From Saturnia japonica (Eukaryota; Arthropoda; Insecta; Lepidoptera; Saturniidae), in NCBI GenBank assembly GCA_033032175.1, contig CM065316.1:8898115-8962114 (forward strand): DNA of 64,000 nt. Reading direction: 5' to 3'. Below are positions 11,900-23,780 of this stretch, piece after piece. Within the stretch, counting starts at the first letter, position 1; each line of letters opens with the position of its first letter. The notes under the pieces are model-generated. The model was given only the letters and a program-made list of their open reading frames with translations. It was not told the origin of the DNA and did no database searches. The position numbers were made by a program, and so were the translations under genes.

Positions 11900-12527
11900 A
11901 TATACTAATATAACAAAGTGGAAGAGTTTTTGTGTTTGTTTGTTTGTTTAAACTCGCTAATCTCTGGAACAACCAGTCGGATCCGAAAAATTATTTTTGT
12001 ATACGATAGCTTGATTTACGATATCTATCTAGCATCAAAGTACATATCCTAGCTAACCTTTAATATTGATTTTTGTTAAGCAAGTCGGAACACGAAGCTC
12101 TCCCGAACTACTTTATCCGCATGCACTGCGATAATTTTTAGTGGTACATAAATACAATGTTGTATAAAAATATTGATATACCATATCTTCGTATATCTAA
12201 AAAATTGTCCGCGATATCATATTACATTATATTATATCACATTAAGCTATTTTATGATAAATAATTAAAAAGTGATTTATGATCATAATCTTAGACATAG
12301 CATATTAATCCTTACGAACAAAAGTTACGTCATCATAAAGACAATTTTATGAAGTTAAATTTTGCTCTTTAAAGCATGTTATTTGGACACATATTTTAGG
12401 AGATAATGAAAAATTAAAATAATTTGTACTTGTGGGAAGAACAATTATGATAGGCTACACGGGAGCGTTGGCGTTGCGGTGTTTGTCGTATAAAATTGAC
12501 ACGGATGAAACCGTGGGGCACAGCTAG
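11900..12527 (+). mobile_element. Helitron-like non-autonomous element
   Basis: Begins at TATACTAATATAACAAAGTGG, continues with a TGTTTGTTTGTTTG run and CGCTAATCTCTGGAACAACC, and ends CCGTGGGGCACAGCTAG before a T. The CTAG end followed by T fits the CTRR-T rule of Helitrons. The same end pair recurs many times in the window. No coding capacity. Assignment to Helitrons rests on the ends; a RepeatMasker run would settle the family. Confidence 0.6.
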
Positions 12528-12727
12528 TTATTATTATACACTGCGTAAATAGTTCCAAAGGCGTAGTACGTGTATTACATTCCTTTTGAACATAAAAATA
12601 CAATATTACATTAAAAAGCAACTCATTATTTAATTATAAATAACGATTAATTGTATGGGTGATATTTATGGGCGATTGGAGTTTTTGGTGGGATCTTGAA
12701 TTGACATGTTGTGGTTTTTATTTTGAA

Positions 12728-13236
12728 CTAGCTGACCCGCACAACTTCCTCTGCATCACATAAGAGAGAGAGAGAGAGAGAGAGTGGTTCGTAAGCACCT
12801 CTAGTACAATTCTAAAAAGCTGAATCTTTCCTTAGTTTGCTGCGGAGTTATTTTAAAACTGTGATATCTCTTACGGTATTTATTGATATCAATTGATGTC
12901 AAGGACAATTTTGTTCAAAATTGAATACTTATGATTAATATTGTATTTATTTCAATAAGGCTCAATACCATGTTTATAGAAACACCTTCGCAAATAAGAC
13001 ATTATTATATAATTCATTATTTTAGAATAAAAGCAAAAAAGAAATCCCCGTTTTTGCAACATTTGTCATTGATGCTCCGCTCTTATTGGTCGTAGCGTGA
13101 TGTTACATAGCCTATAGCCTTCTTCGATTAATGGGCTATCCAACAAAAAAATTTTTTTCCATTCGAACCAGTAGTTCCTGAGATTAGCGCGTTCAATCAA
13201 ACAAAGAAACTCTTCATCTTTAGAATATTAGTATAA
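12728..13236 (-). mobile_element. Helitron-like non-autonomous element (family with (GA)n near the CTAG end)
   Basis: Minus-strand copy: its CTAG end lies at 12728-12731, next to GCTGACCCGCACAACTTCC and a (GA)n tract (about 12763-12784). The other end lies at TATTAGTATA near 13236. Between them is TGCTCCGCTCTTATTGGTCG, also found in the copy at 52.7-53.6 kb, which shows the two are the same family. Confidence 0.65.
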
Positions 13237-13239
13237 ATT

Positions 13240-14555
13240 CATTGACTTAGGATTTACACCCTATATCATGAATATTGGTAGCGTTTTGTGTTATGTAGCT
13301 TGGTTGTTGTGCATAAGTGAAATGTATTGTAAATATAAACTGGAAGCATACATTTTGAAGTGCCACAAAAGTTCTAACAAAGAAACCGCCATCTTGTTGG
13401 GATACTGAATTCATTGTAAGACAGATTATTCTGATTTATCTATTATTATTCATTTATTTCTATTCTATCTTCTCTTCACTTGATAATAACCGTAATGGTT
13501 TTCAATAAAGAGGACTAATTGGCAAGCTAGTAAGAAGAAGGGTGATTGAATACCTACTGTCCCAAAAAAAAAATGTTAGATACATGAACAAAAAATCGAC
13601 AGTGAAAAAAAAATAGATTTTAGATAATCGTTCTTTTTTAATGAAAAAATTATTTAAAAACATCATTTTTTTTCACTTCCCTACAGAGCGGGCGCGGCGC
13701 GGGCATAGTAGACGGGTAGGTATCTATCTGCACCTTAGAATAAATAATTTTGTGTAAATAAATGAAAAATATCAAATCGATTCTAATACAATTAACAAAA
13801 GCTGAATAGCACCATCTGTTGTTTTAGTAAGATCCAACAACATTAAATTTCAAAATTTAATAAAACACCACCAGATACATACTATTTTATTACTTATATT
13901 ATGTTAATTACTTTAATCAATAGGGTTCATTTTAATTATTTAGGTATTTATTTCTTTGGTTACCACGAATATGTACATATTTACTCTTAGCACGTGGATT
14001 TTGTTTTGATGTGTTTTTAGTAACTACAAATATTTCGATGTATACTATACTCACAATACTACAACAACTATGTACTACTTACATGCTACAAGATAAATCC
14101 TCACTATTACTATTAAAACCTTATGACTTTTTTGTCTCTGGATAAGACTATATTTCTGGTAATCTTTTTACTTTGCAACACAAAAACTGTTGTCTTGTGT
14201 TAGAAAGAGATAGAGCTGGTCAGTAATGAAAGAGAAACATTGTTTGTAGGGAAAGCTGGCCAGCGAACCTTCACATCCAACATTGAGCACACTGAAGTAT
14301 ATAGGCTGCACTTGGAATATTTTGTTATTTTATTGTTCTGTTTATTTCGATTATTACAAACTTGATTTTTAAAACAATGTAATAACAAAGAGTAGTAAAA
14401 TGAACTTCGTTTCAATGGTTTCAGTTTAAAGTATTTTCTCTAAAATTTGTCGTTACTAGTAAATCAAAATGTTTTAGTCACTTAGACAAAATGTATTAAA
14501 TTGTAGTAGGTATTTTATTATAATCTTTGCGTTAATTATGGTAGATTTTTGCCTC
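13240..14555. other. Upstream region of spen, no gene recognised
   Basis: AT-rich DNA with a short GC-rich GCGGGCGCGGCGCGGGC run near 13690. The minus frame 14415-14200 has no recognisable homology. This stretch should include the spen promoter near its right end, but I cannot identify a TATA box or a definite start site. Confidence 0.4.
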
Positions 14556-14908
14556 TTACACTAGGTACCCTACTCCACTTTGCGCGGCAGCGGTCAGAAG
14601 GCGGAGCTTATCGGCAAACTCGCGTCGAAGCTGACTTCACTGTCAATTCGAGAGCTGCGGCGAGTACGGTCGCGTCTGTTACGTGGTGTGTTTATAGTGA
14701 AGTGGATTTTGTGATGAGATTTTCGAACGTTGTGAAGTGAATTAGTGTTGTTCTAAAAGAGCAGGTGTAATCAGTGTTTTAAAACAATGTATAAAGCAAA
14801 CCTAGTGTGATTTATAAAAATGTGTGGAGCACAAATGTGCGCAAAATTGATTTTTGCCACGTAGTGACGCGAACGGGTAATGATTCCTAATGTGGAGCGT
14901 GAAGCAAG
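14556..14908 (+). promoter_or_regulatory. spen: Probable 5' untranslated leader of spen
   Basis: GC content rises sharply at about 14575 (TTTGCGCGGCAGCGGTCAGAAG) and a leader-like stretch rich in GTGAAGTG/AGTGTT follows, as in many insect 5' leaders. Several ATGs precede the proposed start (for example near 14713, 14787 and 14819) and open only short frames, so the leader would contain upstream ORFs. The exact transcription start is not determined; a TCAGA initiator-like motif lies near 14594. Confidence 0.5.
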
Positions 14909-14991
14909 ATGGTTAGAGAGACTCGGCATCTGTGGGTTGGAAATTTACCCGATAACATTCGTGAAGACCGAATAAGAGAGCATTTTAAACG
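14909..14991 (+). CDS. spen: spen (split ends) exon 1: start codon and first half of RRM1
   Basis: Split ends proteins (SHARP/MINT in mammals) are very large nuclear RNA-binding corepressors with N-terminal RRMs and a C-terminal SPOC domain; they act in Notch, EGFR and Wnt signalling. This exon encodes residues 1-27 and two bases of codon 28: MVRETRHLWVGNLPDNIRED then RIREHFKR. LWVGNL at residues 8-13 is the RNP2 motif of the first RRM. I recognise the segment as near-identical to the start of known insect spen. The exon ends in phase 2 at a donor (CG|GTAATT). The ATG sits in an acceptable context (AAGATGG) and is the first ATG opening this frame. The reading frame rejoins exactly at 48320. 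The rest of the protein, including RRM2, RRM3 and SPOC, is outside the window. Confidence 0.88.
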
Positions 14992-15256
14992 GTAATTTTT
15001 TATGTTTATCTGTTGTTTAACATATCTATTATTTCTAGGAAGTGAGACATGACATTTATTTAATCTTGTTTGAATAAATGTACCTATTCATATTTAGATT
15101 TTTTTAATCTGGTCCAGATTTAAGAAAAAATGAATCCGTGATGACACCATTGTTTCTATGCTCTACATAACGGCGTACGCATATTCATCCTCCAACTCAA
15201 TTGCTACCACAGATGTCTTTAAATATTACAAAAATATATGTTTTATATACATAATT

Positions 15257-15258
<2 letters not shown>

Positions 15259-15322
<64 letters not shown>
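15259..15322. repeat. (TA)n microsatellite
   Basis: An uninterrupted TA run of about 60 bases inside spen intron 1. It generates the spurious Tyr-Ile repeat protein on the plus strand. Confidence 0.97.
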
Positions 15323-15324
<2 letters not shown>

Positions 15325-16080
15325 GCTTTATTATAATAAATCGAGAAACGAGGCCGTCCACTGCACTTTAAAATTTAAAAACTTTTAATTTTGTTTATGT
15401 TGGTTTATATACGATTAAAATATAACAAGGATATGGGACACGTTGTTGAGGACATTAGATTTTTTCTATTTTCATTAAATTGTACAGACTGCAGTGAGCA
15501 CAGCGAGTCGTAAACTACTGGTAGCTACATAACTATCCATATTGACACACGCATGCAATTGAATACACAGATTAATTGTTGGTCGTAGCTCGCGCTACAA
15601 CTTGATGCCGTTGGTCGTACTATAACAAATCGTCTATAAAATGACTCCGAAATCGGCGTACTCGAGCCAGTGTCATTCCGATAACACTGTCACGTTCAGT
15701 GTTGCAAACCCCGAAATTTATTTGATCGTAGAATTCATCAAAAAGTACGACAGATTTTTCGCAATCATGTTGTAATATATATTTAAAATACGGTACAATT
15801 ACCTTGCTTTTTGAATAAAATTTTAGGACATAAAACCATATTAGTGAATATTTCTAAATTACATAAACGTACATGTAGATAGCTATAACATTAACATGAC
15901 ATAAACATCGAAATTGTTTTGTAAGCATGAAAGGTTAGTTTAAGAAAGGAAATATTTGTGGCATAGTCAAAAATAAAATATTCAGATCATTTTTTAAGAA
16001 ATAAAGATTACCCGCCACGGAATGTCAGGCAGATGTGAAACATCTAAGTGAATATTTTAAAAAAAGAAGAAAAAATTCAA
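15322..16080. other. Intron 1 DNA without a recognised gene
   Basis: AT-rich with a slightly GC-richer patch at 15480-15720 (CTGCAGTGAGCACAGCGAG, GGTCGTAGCTCGCGCTAC). No coding frame, SINE or transposon end was identified. Confidence 0.4.
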
Positions 16081-16257
16081 CGGGTGACCCGAAATACAAT
16101 AAACCATAAGAAAGTTACTGTGAAGATGTTTATTTTATTACTATGTGTATGGGTCGTGACCCCTACAACTCCACTTGGTTGCTGGGATTATACATCAGGT
16201 GATCCCAAAACACGATAAACCAAAAGAAAGCCACTGTGAAGATGTTTATTTTATTAC
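16081..16257. repeat. Diverged tandem duplication, period about 115 bp
   Basis: CGGGTGACCC followed by AATAAACCATAAGAAAG and GTGAAGATGTTTATTTTATTAC at 16081-16140 recurs at 16196-16256 as CAGGTGATCCC, GATAAACCAAAAGAAAG and the same last block. A Helitron-like end abuts the second copy at 16261. Confidence 0.75.
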
Positions 16258-16260
16258 CTA

Positions 16261-16705
16261 CTAGCTATGCCCACGGCTTCGCTCACGTGGACTACAGAAT
16301 ACCCGCGCGAATTTTGCACCTCCGCTCCCAGCTATTTTATAGACAAAAATGCTTATTCTGAGTGTTCCTTAGAAGTTAGAGGTATACTCTCGCGGACTTT
16401 TTTATAAGTATTTTTAATGACTACAATTATTTATTACATTAATTTGCTATATCTCTTATAGTTTACTCAGCGTTATCCATTTAAGCGCCAGAATTGATTC
16501 ACCATGACCAGATTTTCTTTTATTTGTACAGAACCCTAGTTCTTTTTCGAACATAAAGTTAGCCTAAGTTACTCCATATAAAATCAGCTATCTACCAGTG
16601 AAAGTCCCGTCAAAATCGGTCCAACCGTTTCGGAGATTACCCGGAACAAACAGACATACAGACAAAAATTTGAAAAATGGGTATTTTGTTATAGGTATCG
16701 TATAT
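16261..16705 (-). mobile_element. Helitron-like non-autonomous element, second family
   Basis: Minus-oriented copy: CTAGCTATGCCCACGGCTTC at its left edge, then GTGGACTACAGAAT, GTGAAAGTCCCGTCAAAATC and CGTTTCGGAGATTACCC near the other end. Homologous copies lie at 25.9-26.4, 31.23-31.67 and 61.03-61.46 kb. Confidence 0.65.
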
Positions 16706-16920
16706 ACTTACTTTCATATGAATTTTGTAAAAAGCTGTTATTAGGACATTAAAAACAGACACTTCAATTTTATTAATTGTATATCTATACATCTGTCTGT
16801 GTATGATGGTCGCGATCCCTACCAGCCGCTTTTAATCTGTCCATGTTTTACCATAAAACATTGAAATGATTCAGTCTGGCCATTAAAAAGAACGAACTTG
16901 GCTTCACACCTGGGTGTCCC

Positions 16921-16993
16921 CAACGTTGGGGTCAAAGCGTCGCCACGCCAACAACCGCCAACGTTGGGACCAAAGCGTCGACACACCAACAAC
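16921..16993. repeat. Short tandem duplication, period 38 bp
   Basis: CAACGTTGGGGTCAAAGCGT at 16921 and CAACGTTGGGACCAAAGCGT at 16959, each followed by CG(C/A)CAC(G/A)CCAACAAC. Two copies, a few substitutions. Confidence 0.85.
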
Positions 16994-17033
16994 TGGTCTG
17001 TCGATAATCGAAAACAATCGATATATCAACACA

Positions 17034-17110
17034 CTAGCTGTGCCCCACGGTTTAACCCGTGTTAATTTTATACGACAAACATCGCAATTTTTTATACTTT
17101 GTGTAAAACT
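17034..17110 (-). mobile_element. Truncated Helitron-like 3' end
   Basis: CTAGCTGTGCCCCACGGTTT followed by TTAATTTTATACGACAAACA is the reverse complement of the terminus of the copy ending at 12527. Only the last 70-80 bases are recognisable. Confidence 0.6.
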
Positions 17111-18900
17111 ATCGAAATTTTTATGAGGAGGAAGGAGGATTATATTGATGAAAGAATTTTTAAAATGGTCCAGTATTTAGTTTTTCAAAATGGCAGCACT
17201 GCAGAACTAGTCAAATAAGAAACTATGTACAAACTAGGTCAATTAAACAGTTTACCTAATTTAAAATCGATCTACACATATTGAATTCGTTCGCGTAATA
17301 TCTCCCAAGTTGATAATGCTTTATTGGGGGAATGCCCGACAGAGTTATATTGACATGTTTTTAGTGTTGTCAAAAGAATAAAACAAAAATGTCGTAGCGT
17401 AGAGAAAATAGTAAATAATATTTACAAAAATGATTTTTACATTTACTAGAAATATAAACGATATTAAAATTTGCAAGATTTTTGAACTAAAAAATATTAA
17501 ATGGCGACATTCAGTGTTACCGCATTTTACTAACAAGTTTCCCAATGGCTAAGATTTTATTATTATGTCACTAATTGTAATAATATTTTTAACGATTATG
17601 TTTTAAGCAACTACTGAACAAAAGGACAATATTTCAAATCTAAAGGAGGATCTGTTTAAATCAATTCGTACCTTTGTAATATCGATTAAATTAACCAAAA
17701 CTATTATTTATGTGTATTAATATAAATATTAATATTAATGATATGTATGTCTGACAATGTGTATCTCAGGAACTATGTACTGAACCGATTTTGATGAAAC
17801 TTTTTCGGTCGATTAGATATTATCACCACCAATCTACTACACATCATAACACAGAATATATTGAAACAAATTCCATTCGTTTAATATTCGTCATGTAAGT
17901 ATTTTTAAGCTACATTCCTAACATTTATTTGATCATTGGTTTGTGTATAAAACATTTTTCCTGTTAACATGGTAAAGTTAAGAAGTCCGCAACACTATTT
18001 TGTTCAGGCACACTAAGCATCATTTTAATAGTCACACTACCCACAATAACTTTTACGAATTTTATTATACACTAAATTTGAAACCAAAATAGTTAAAAAA
18101 ATATTAATTTACTACGTACTACATGAAACGTTTGAACAATCAGTTCCATTCCAGTTTGGTTTCTGAAAATTTTTTCACACGATGTAAACAACACTAATGT
18201 TAAGTATTTTTGTTAAGTAAGTGAAAGTCCGCTATACCATATACCTATCTCTTGTAAGCCATAATAAGATATTTTGTGACAAATATTTGTTGAAAATTAA
18301 AAAGTGATTTATGGGCACTATTTTTAGGCATGACATAATCTTTACGAACAAAAATTACTTTATCATAAACATAATTTGAAGAAGTTCCACTTTGCCCTTT
18401 AAAGCATATTATAACGTTGGTACAGCATTTCTATTTAGGAAAGGAAAAAAGGAAGATAAAGTAGTACTTGAAACAGATAGACAGTTGATGTACACACTCA
18501 GACCGAAATAATAATATAATACACGCGCTGCGCGTAGTACAAACCGGTGAAGCCGAGTAAAGATATAAATATGCGTAGCTGTATAAGTTTGTGATTGTGT
18601 GCGTAGTGTTATCTGTGTGCGCAGTGTTATCAGAATAAGTAAAATCCCGACAAAACATATCGTTCCCACCGAATATTATTGTAATCTAAATTTTACAGAC
18701 GAGCCAAAAAACTGTTTTTAGGTAAGATTATTCTAACAACCAATCAATGCAGGAGAACCGTTTTTGTACCAAACGAAATATATATTTTACCATTTGTTCT
18801 GTATAAATGAAATAAAATAGTTTATTACCAGAGTAGAGTTAACGATGAAAATGTCACTGCTACCTTGATGGAGCTCGAATATTGGTCCGATGATCGAAGC
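17111..18900. other. Intron 1 DNA with Helitron-like fragments, no gene
   Basis: A fragment at 18290-18412 (TAAAAAGTGATTTATGGGCA, then TTACGAACAAAAATTACTTT) matches the interior of the 11.9-12.5 kb copy. GTGTGCGTAGTGTTATCT repeats once in tandem near 18600. The sequence GAACTATGTACTGAACCGAT near 17770 resembles the conserved head of other repeats. No coding gene is supported. Confidence 0.45.
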
Positions 18901-18904
18901 GAGA

Positions 18905-19150
18905 ATGTCTTGTCTCTTTTTTCTGAGTGTCTATACTGTTAGCCTGAGGGGTCCTAAAAACTAGAGCCGCTGTTGGCTTTTACAGCTTCTCCGGGGATTG
19001 GGGGCGAGTGCTTAAGACACTCGGCCGCAAAAGCTTGGGCAACATGCGCGCAAGGATACCAAAGTGGCCGGACCTCGGCTTGAACTTTTGCCTCGATTGC
19101 AATGAAGTCGCGATCTAACGAATTCTCTATCCGTAGAAATTCGAGCTAAA
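18905..19150 (-). repeat. Unnamed dispersed repeat A
   Basis: Carries ACTGTTAGCCTGAGGGGTCC, GGCTTTTACAGCTTCTCCGG, AAAGTGGCCGGACCTCGGCT and GTCGCGATCTAACGAATTC. The same ordered blocks occur at 20.12-20.48 kb (same strand), 50.69-51.09 kb (opposite strand, ending in an A-run) and, as a short piece, at 53.15-53.22 kb. The A-run suggests a retroposon. Confidence 0.7.
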
Positions 19151-19169
19151 CTAACACATCATAATATAT

Positions 19170-19996
19170 TTCGGAGCAGGTACGCTGTATGGTCTCAACC
19201 CGCAGACCATTCTCGAAGATGCATCTCAAACGTGTACAAAGTTGTTTTGGATTCTTGGAAGATGAGAGTTAAAAAATGCCTCGAGTCTCGTAAAGGTTTC
19301 ACGAACATTCAAGTCTTTCTCGAAGATGTTTGTCAAGTTTTAGTTGTATCGTAGAGTTTTCTCGAAGATGTTTTGCAAACGAAGATTTCTCAAGTCTTAA
19401 GACGTTGTCTCGTACAGTTTTCTCGATTTTACAAAAGCGGTTCCGCCAGTCTACACGCACAAAACACCAGCTACTCCACATCACTCACATTATCATGCGA
19501 AGTACCAAATAATTTTAGTATCCACCAAACTGAGCGTCACTCGAACGAATACGCTAATAAATTATTAGTACGGTTTCAATAATCGCACCGTAATAGCAAT
19601 TACAGTCCACTCAAGATTATATTTTAATACGAGGTTACACAATTTGTAACACCGGTAGTTACACTGGTAGTTGCATAAACTAATCGCGGCAAAATATACA
19701 GTACAAGTACTCTCATCAAATTTTGTCAATATGATATCGAGACGTGTAGTCAGCTATAACATCGACCAACACTTCATTGATAATAACAGTCTTACTCGGA
19801 CTATTCGAAGAGTTCGTCGCCCATCTCGCACTCAGATAGTTTATTGCAATTTGCTTACATTACAAAAAACAGCTCTGTAACAAAAATAAATCTACACAAT
19901 AAAAGCGTTCACTCAATCAGTTTACGCTATGTTCGTGCATCAGATTTAAAATTACGCTACCACTTCTGAGTCGGAGCAGGTACGCTGTATGGGCGT
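19170..19996. repeat. Segment bounded by a direct repeat, with a degenerate internal repeat
   Basis: CGGAGCAGGTACGCTGTATG occurs at about 19172 and again at about 19975. Inside, TTCTCGAAGATG recurs at about 19212, 19318 and 19361, giving a loose internal repeat unit. No protein is recognised. Confidence 0.6.
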
Positions 19997-20119
19997 ATTT
20001 AGATACAGCCTTTTAAGCGCGATCTTTTGTACTAGGGCGGCGGATGAACCAGGGCGGCACGTCGACTAGGGCCTCACGTCAACTGGGGCGGCCCTCGAAC
20101 CATCACGGCAGTATTTTTT

Positions 20120-20480
20120 TTTTCCAGATATGACTACACTGTTAGCCTTGGGGCCCTGAAACCGCTGTGGCTTTTACAGCTTCACCGAACTTGGGGGAGA
20201 GCGCAGAAGGCACTCAACTGCGAAAGTTGTTTGGACGACTCGCACGAGGGTGCCAAAGTGGCCGGACCTCGGCTCGGGCGGTCGTCGCGTATGCAAATAG
20301 GTCGCGATCTAACTGAATCCCTACTCCTACGATTCGAGCTAACTAATATATACTCATAGACATGTTCCCTTCCTCTTGGGAGGAAGGAAGAACCCCATGT
20401 GTATGTGTATTTAGTGATTTCAAAGTATTTGTACACTAACTAGCGCAAAAAAAGAAAAAAGGTCCCTTACAAACCCATGT
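20120..20480 (-). repeat. Unnamed dispersed repeat A, second copy
   Basis: Contains ACACTGTTAGCCTTGGGGCC, GGCTTTTACAGCTTCACCGA, AAAGTGGCCGGACCTCGGCT, GGTCGCGATCTAACTGAATC and a CTCTTGGGAGGAAGGAAG block that corresponds to CTTCCTACCAGGAGGCAG in the 50.7 kb copy. It begins after a T-run at about 20115, the complement of the A-tail. Confidence 0.7.
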
Positions 20481-20549
20481 ACCTGTGTGGTGTGCACGTG
20501 TGTAGTATGTTCATACGTGTGTAATGTTGTATGTGGGTAGCTAAGTGTT

Positions 20550-21250
20550 GCACGTATAGTGTCACTTATATCGCACGGGCGGTTGCCTGTCCCAAGGGCT
20601 TCACGCCAAGGAAACGGACCTAGGCTTGGGTTACCGCTGGAGAGGGTGTGGTCGTGGGGGGTGTGCAGGAGCGAATTTGATCGCCCGTCCTCTGCGCAGA
20701 GAACGGTGGTTACGCGGACGTGGGCGCTGACACGCTCTGTTTAGACAGACGGATGAATAATACATATTTTCTTTTTCGACGCGATCGTCCGGGGCGGTGA
20801 CAATGTTACGCGGCCGGCGTTTATGTCGGGGGGCAGTGGGATCCGCGACATATGTAGCAGCTGCTTTAATCAACGGATTCGCGTGATTCGACGCGGTATC
20901 GAAATACGAACGAAAGATGTCTGGCGTAGGCATGAATCGAAGGAAGGAAGTTCAGTGTCACATGTATCGCGCCAGCGCTGCAGCGGCTGCAATGACTCAA
21001 GGGCTCCACACAGAGGGAACAGACCTAGGCTTGAGATGCCGCAAGAAATGGAAGACGTGATGGATGTCTTCTGTCGCAGTTGTCGATCGTATTTATATAG
21101 ACTAGCGGAATGCCTGCACCTTCGCACGCGTTTGCTACGCAGGAAATATTTTTATCCAGTAATTTTATTTTTACTAGTATTGTTGACAATTCATATAGCC
21201 ATAGTTGAGAAATTACATATGCTTTCCGTATACAAAATCGGTTGAGAACT
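20550..21250. repeat. GC-rich unassigned DNA with an internal diverged repeat
   Basis: Two blocks, CAAGGGCTTCACGCC...GGACCTAGGCTTGGGTT (from about 20590) and CAAGGGCTCCACACA...AGACCTAGGCTTGAGAT (from about 20999), are clearly related. Open frames here (20823-21245 + and 20933-20631 -) reflect GC content; I recognise no domain in them. Confidence 0.45.
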
Positions 21251-21770
21251 ATTTTTTTACTATTCCTGAGTGTATTTATTCACGATTTAATAGAATCTCA
21301 ATTATGGATTGACGTATACTTCCCGTCTATTATATTAATTTGATAAGAATTGGTGAAAATTTAATTTATTTTCATTGTTTTTTCTTTAATATTTCTAATA
21401 GTAGTATTGACAATGGTTATTGACCATCAATTAATTATTATTCCTATAAAATATAATGTAATTATTTATAATTTCTGTGTACAAAATTTCGTTAAAATTT
21501 AATCTAAAATTATTAAAAATATAATGGAAATGATTTTATTTTACGATTTCTAAAAGTATTATTGTAAGTTGTTATAACCTATTTATTGGCCAATTACATT
21601 AGCTTGCCTTGTACAAATGTTCGTAGCAATCGGTCAAGCCATTTTTAAGTTAAATCCGGGCATACGAACAGACAGGCAAAATTTTTTTAAGGCATATTTG
21701 TGATCAGTATCGTTCATATAGTATGCATATCGGGAAATTTTTGAAAAATATTAAATATACAGACGGAACT
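21100..21770 (-). repeat. Helitron-like or other dispersed repeat, third family
   Basis: CTTCGCACGCGTTTGCTACG, GACAATTCATATAGCC and CATTTTTAAGTTAAATCCGG resemble the sequence at 41.09-41.30 kb (CCTCACGCGTTTATTATGC, GAAAATTCATATAGCC, AGTGAAATCTGGACATAC). The family is unnamed here. Confidence 0.5.
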
Positions 21771-22213
21771 ACAGATTTACTAATATAGATAATATTTTTG
21801 TTCGTTAAAGAAGTTACATGTTTGTCACACGCACTGAGGTACCAGTGGCATTTTTTATTATATTATTAACAATGAATAATTATTTATCTTATATTTTCCA
21901 TGTATTTTGAAATAAACCAATAATTGAAAATTTCACTGTGTAAAGAAGAGCACCAGGACAATTATATATATAAAAATTAATTGAAAGATTTTTTCCTTAA
22001 TATAAAAAAAAAGTATAAAGAAAAAAATTAAAACAAATATTATTTTACGTCACTTATCCGTTACTCTTACAAAAAAAATATGGTTGAATAATATTTAGTA
22101 GAAAAGTTGGTAAAAAACTAAAAGTGTACACACGTTTTTTAAATTATGTCGTAAATAATACGATTAAAAAGTTGAAATTTCCAAAAAAAAATCTATAATA
22201 TTTTACAAGTAGA

Positions 22214-23780
22214 CTAGCTGATGCGCACAACTTCGTCTAAATAAAGAGCAAAGAGCGAGAGAGAGAAAGGGTTATAGAGAGCGGGTCGCAGGCACTGTAT
22301 TATAGGTTCCACCCGCCTCCCACATTAATCTGCATAATAAAAAATTGTGCTCGCGGTACTTGATCATTATTTTGCTGCCGAGTTATTTTAAAACTGATAT
22401 CTCCTAAGATATTCATTGAAATCAATTACTGTGTAGCGTTCGCACCGAACCGAAATAGCGGTGGTTTTCAGCTACTCTGGGTAATTTTCATAATTCCGAT
22501 ACGATCAAAAACGATGTTAAAAAAATCGGTTGTCTGTAAAGTCGGTTTATTGATGATAGTTGAACGTGACAACGTCATAAGAAAATACTGATGGAATGGT
22601 ATCATTTTTCAAAAGAAAATTTTAATTTTATTTGTTTGATAGATATTTTGTATAGATATAGAGAAGGAGGTAAATGGAAATGACAATTGAATTGATCAAG
22701 TTACATTTATTTGTACGCATAAATACAAATAGTTCTGTTAACTTATTGTTATAGTTTTGTCAATTATAGCATAACCTACAATCGCTGCACTAGCGGACCG
22801 ATGCTATTTATTTTAATGATGAAAGCACGAATATTCGACAATACGTCACTGAACATATATTTAATATCGAAAGAATCATTACCTTTATCGCCGCAATTAT
22901 CGTTGCTATAAACAAATTGACACCACATTCACTTTTCACTGCACCTTCATACTTGACGAAAACATCTAAATGTATTATTGTATAGGAGCTGTCCACGGGG
23001 ACGCATCGCTTACTCAAGTAGGAGAGAGACAGATGTCGAACGCGGAGGCTGATTGTGCCTCTTTGTCGCTCGTTCCGCGCTCTCGCTTGCACTTCAAGCC
23101 TTAAATGGAACGCCTCAGAGTGAGGTAACGCCGCATGAGTCATGTTTTTTCGTGCGTGCAGCCGGTTCCATCGAATTAAAGACGTTGTCACGTCAAAATT
23201 CGATAGAGTTGAAACAAATACAATGCACTCACGTACCTTGGAGTGCTCCAACACTTGCGATGATCCACCGACACGATTCAGGTTACCACCAAACGATTTA
23301 GAATATGATATTTTGCAAAGCGATATTGCGTAGCTCGCGATATTAGCTCCAATATCCGATGAGTACATAATGCATGACAGCTGTCAGTTGCATTTTGCCA
23401 GTCCTATCGAGTATGGAAAAAGATATGTGATTATGAAACATATTGTAAAGGGCAACTTTGTTCAAAATTAAATACTTGTGATGAATAACGTATTTATTTC
23501 GATAAGGATTAATACCATGTATATAAAAACACCTTCGCAAATAATTCATTATTTTAGAACAAATTTTATTAACTATAAAAAAGGTTATATTGAGTAAACC
23601 CTAAAACATAGCCATAAGCTGCTGCAGACTTTTTTTTAGAACTTTTTAAGAGAAACAATTTCTTCACTCACGATTGTTGTGTAACTTTAACTAACCATTC
23701 ACGCAGTACGCACAGTGGAAGCTCTCAAAAGGAATAAATTTCCCCCGGATTTGCAACATTTTTCATTATTGCGAATGAAT
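22214..23780 (-). mobile_element. Helitron-like element split by a 1 kb insertion
   Basis: The left part (22214-22427) starts CTAGCTGATGCGCACAACTT and matches the 52.7 kb copy up to TATTCATTGAAATCAATT. The match resumes at about 23444 with TGTAAAGGGCAACTTTGTTC and continues to about 23780 (GCAACATTTTTCATTATTGC). The intervening 22428-23443 is foreign. Confidence 0.65.
22428..23443. mobile_element. Unclassified ~1.0 kb insertion in a Helitron-like element
   Basis: Its edges are inferred by comparison with the 52.7 kb copy. It has no obvious terminal inverted repeats or poly(A) tail. It contains a 186-codon minus-strand open frame (23368-22808) with no domain that I recognise, and a GC-richer core with GCTCGTTCCGCGCTCTCGC. 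It could be a non-autonomous transposon or captured genomic DNA. Confidence 0.45.

Noticed and set aside
15158..15388. Open frame with a long Tyr-Ile repeat
   Set aside because: It is the translation of the (TA)n microsatellite.
20823..21245. 140-codon frame in a GC-rich stretch
   Set aside because: Overlapping long frames on both strands reflect GC content; part of a region with internal repeats, and no domain is visible.
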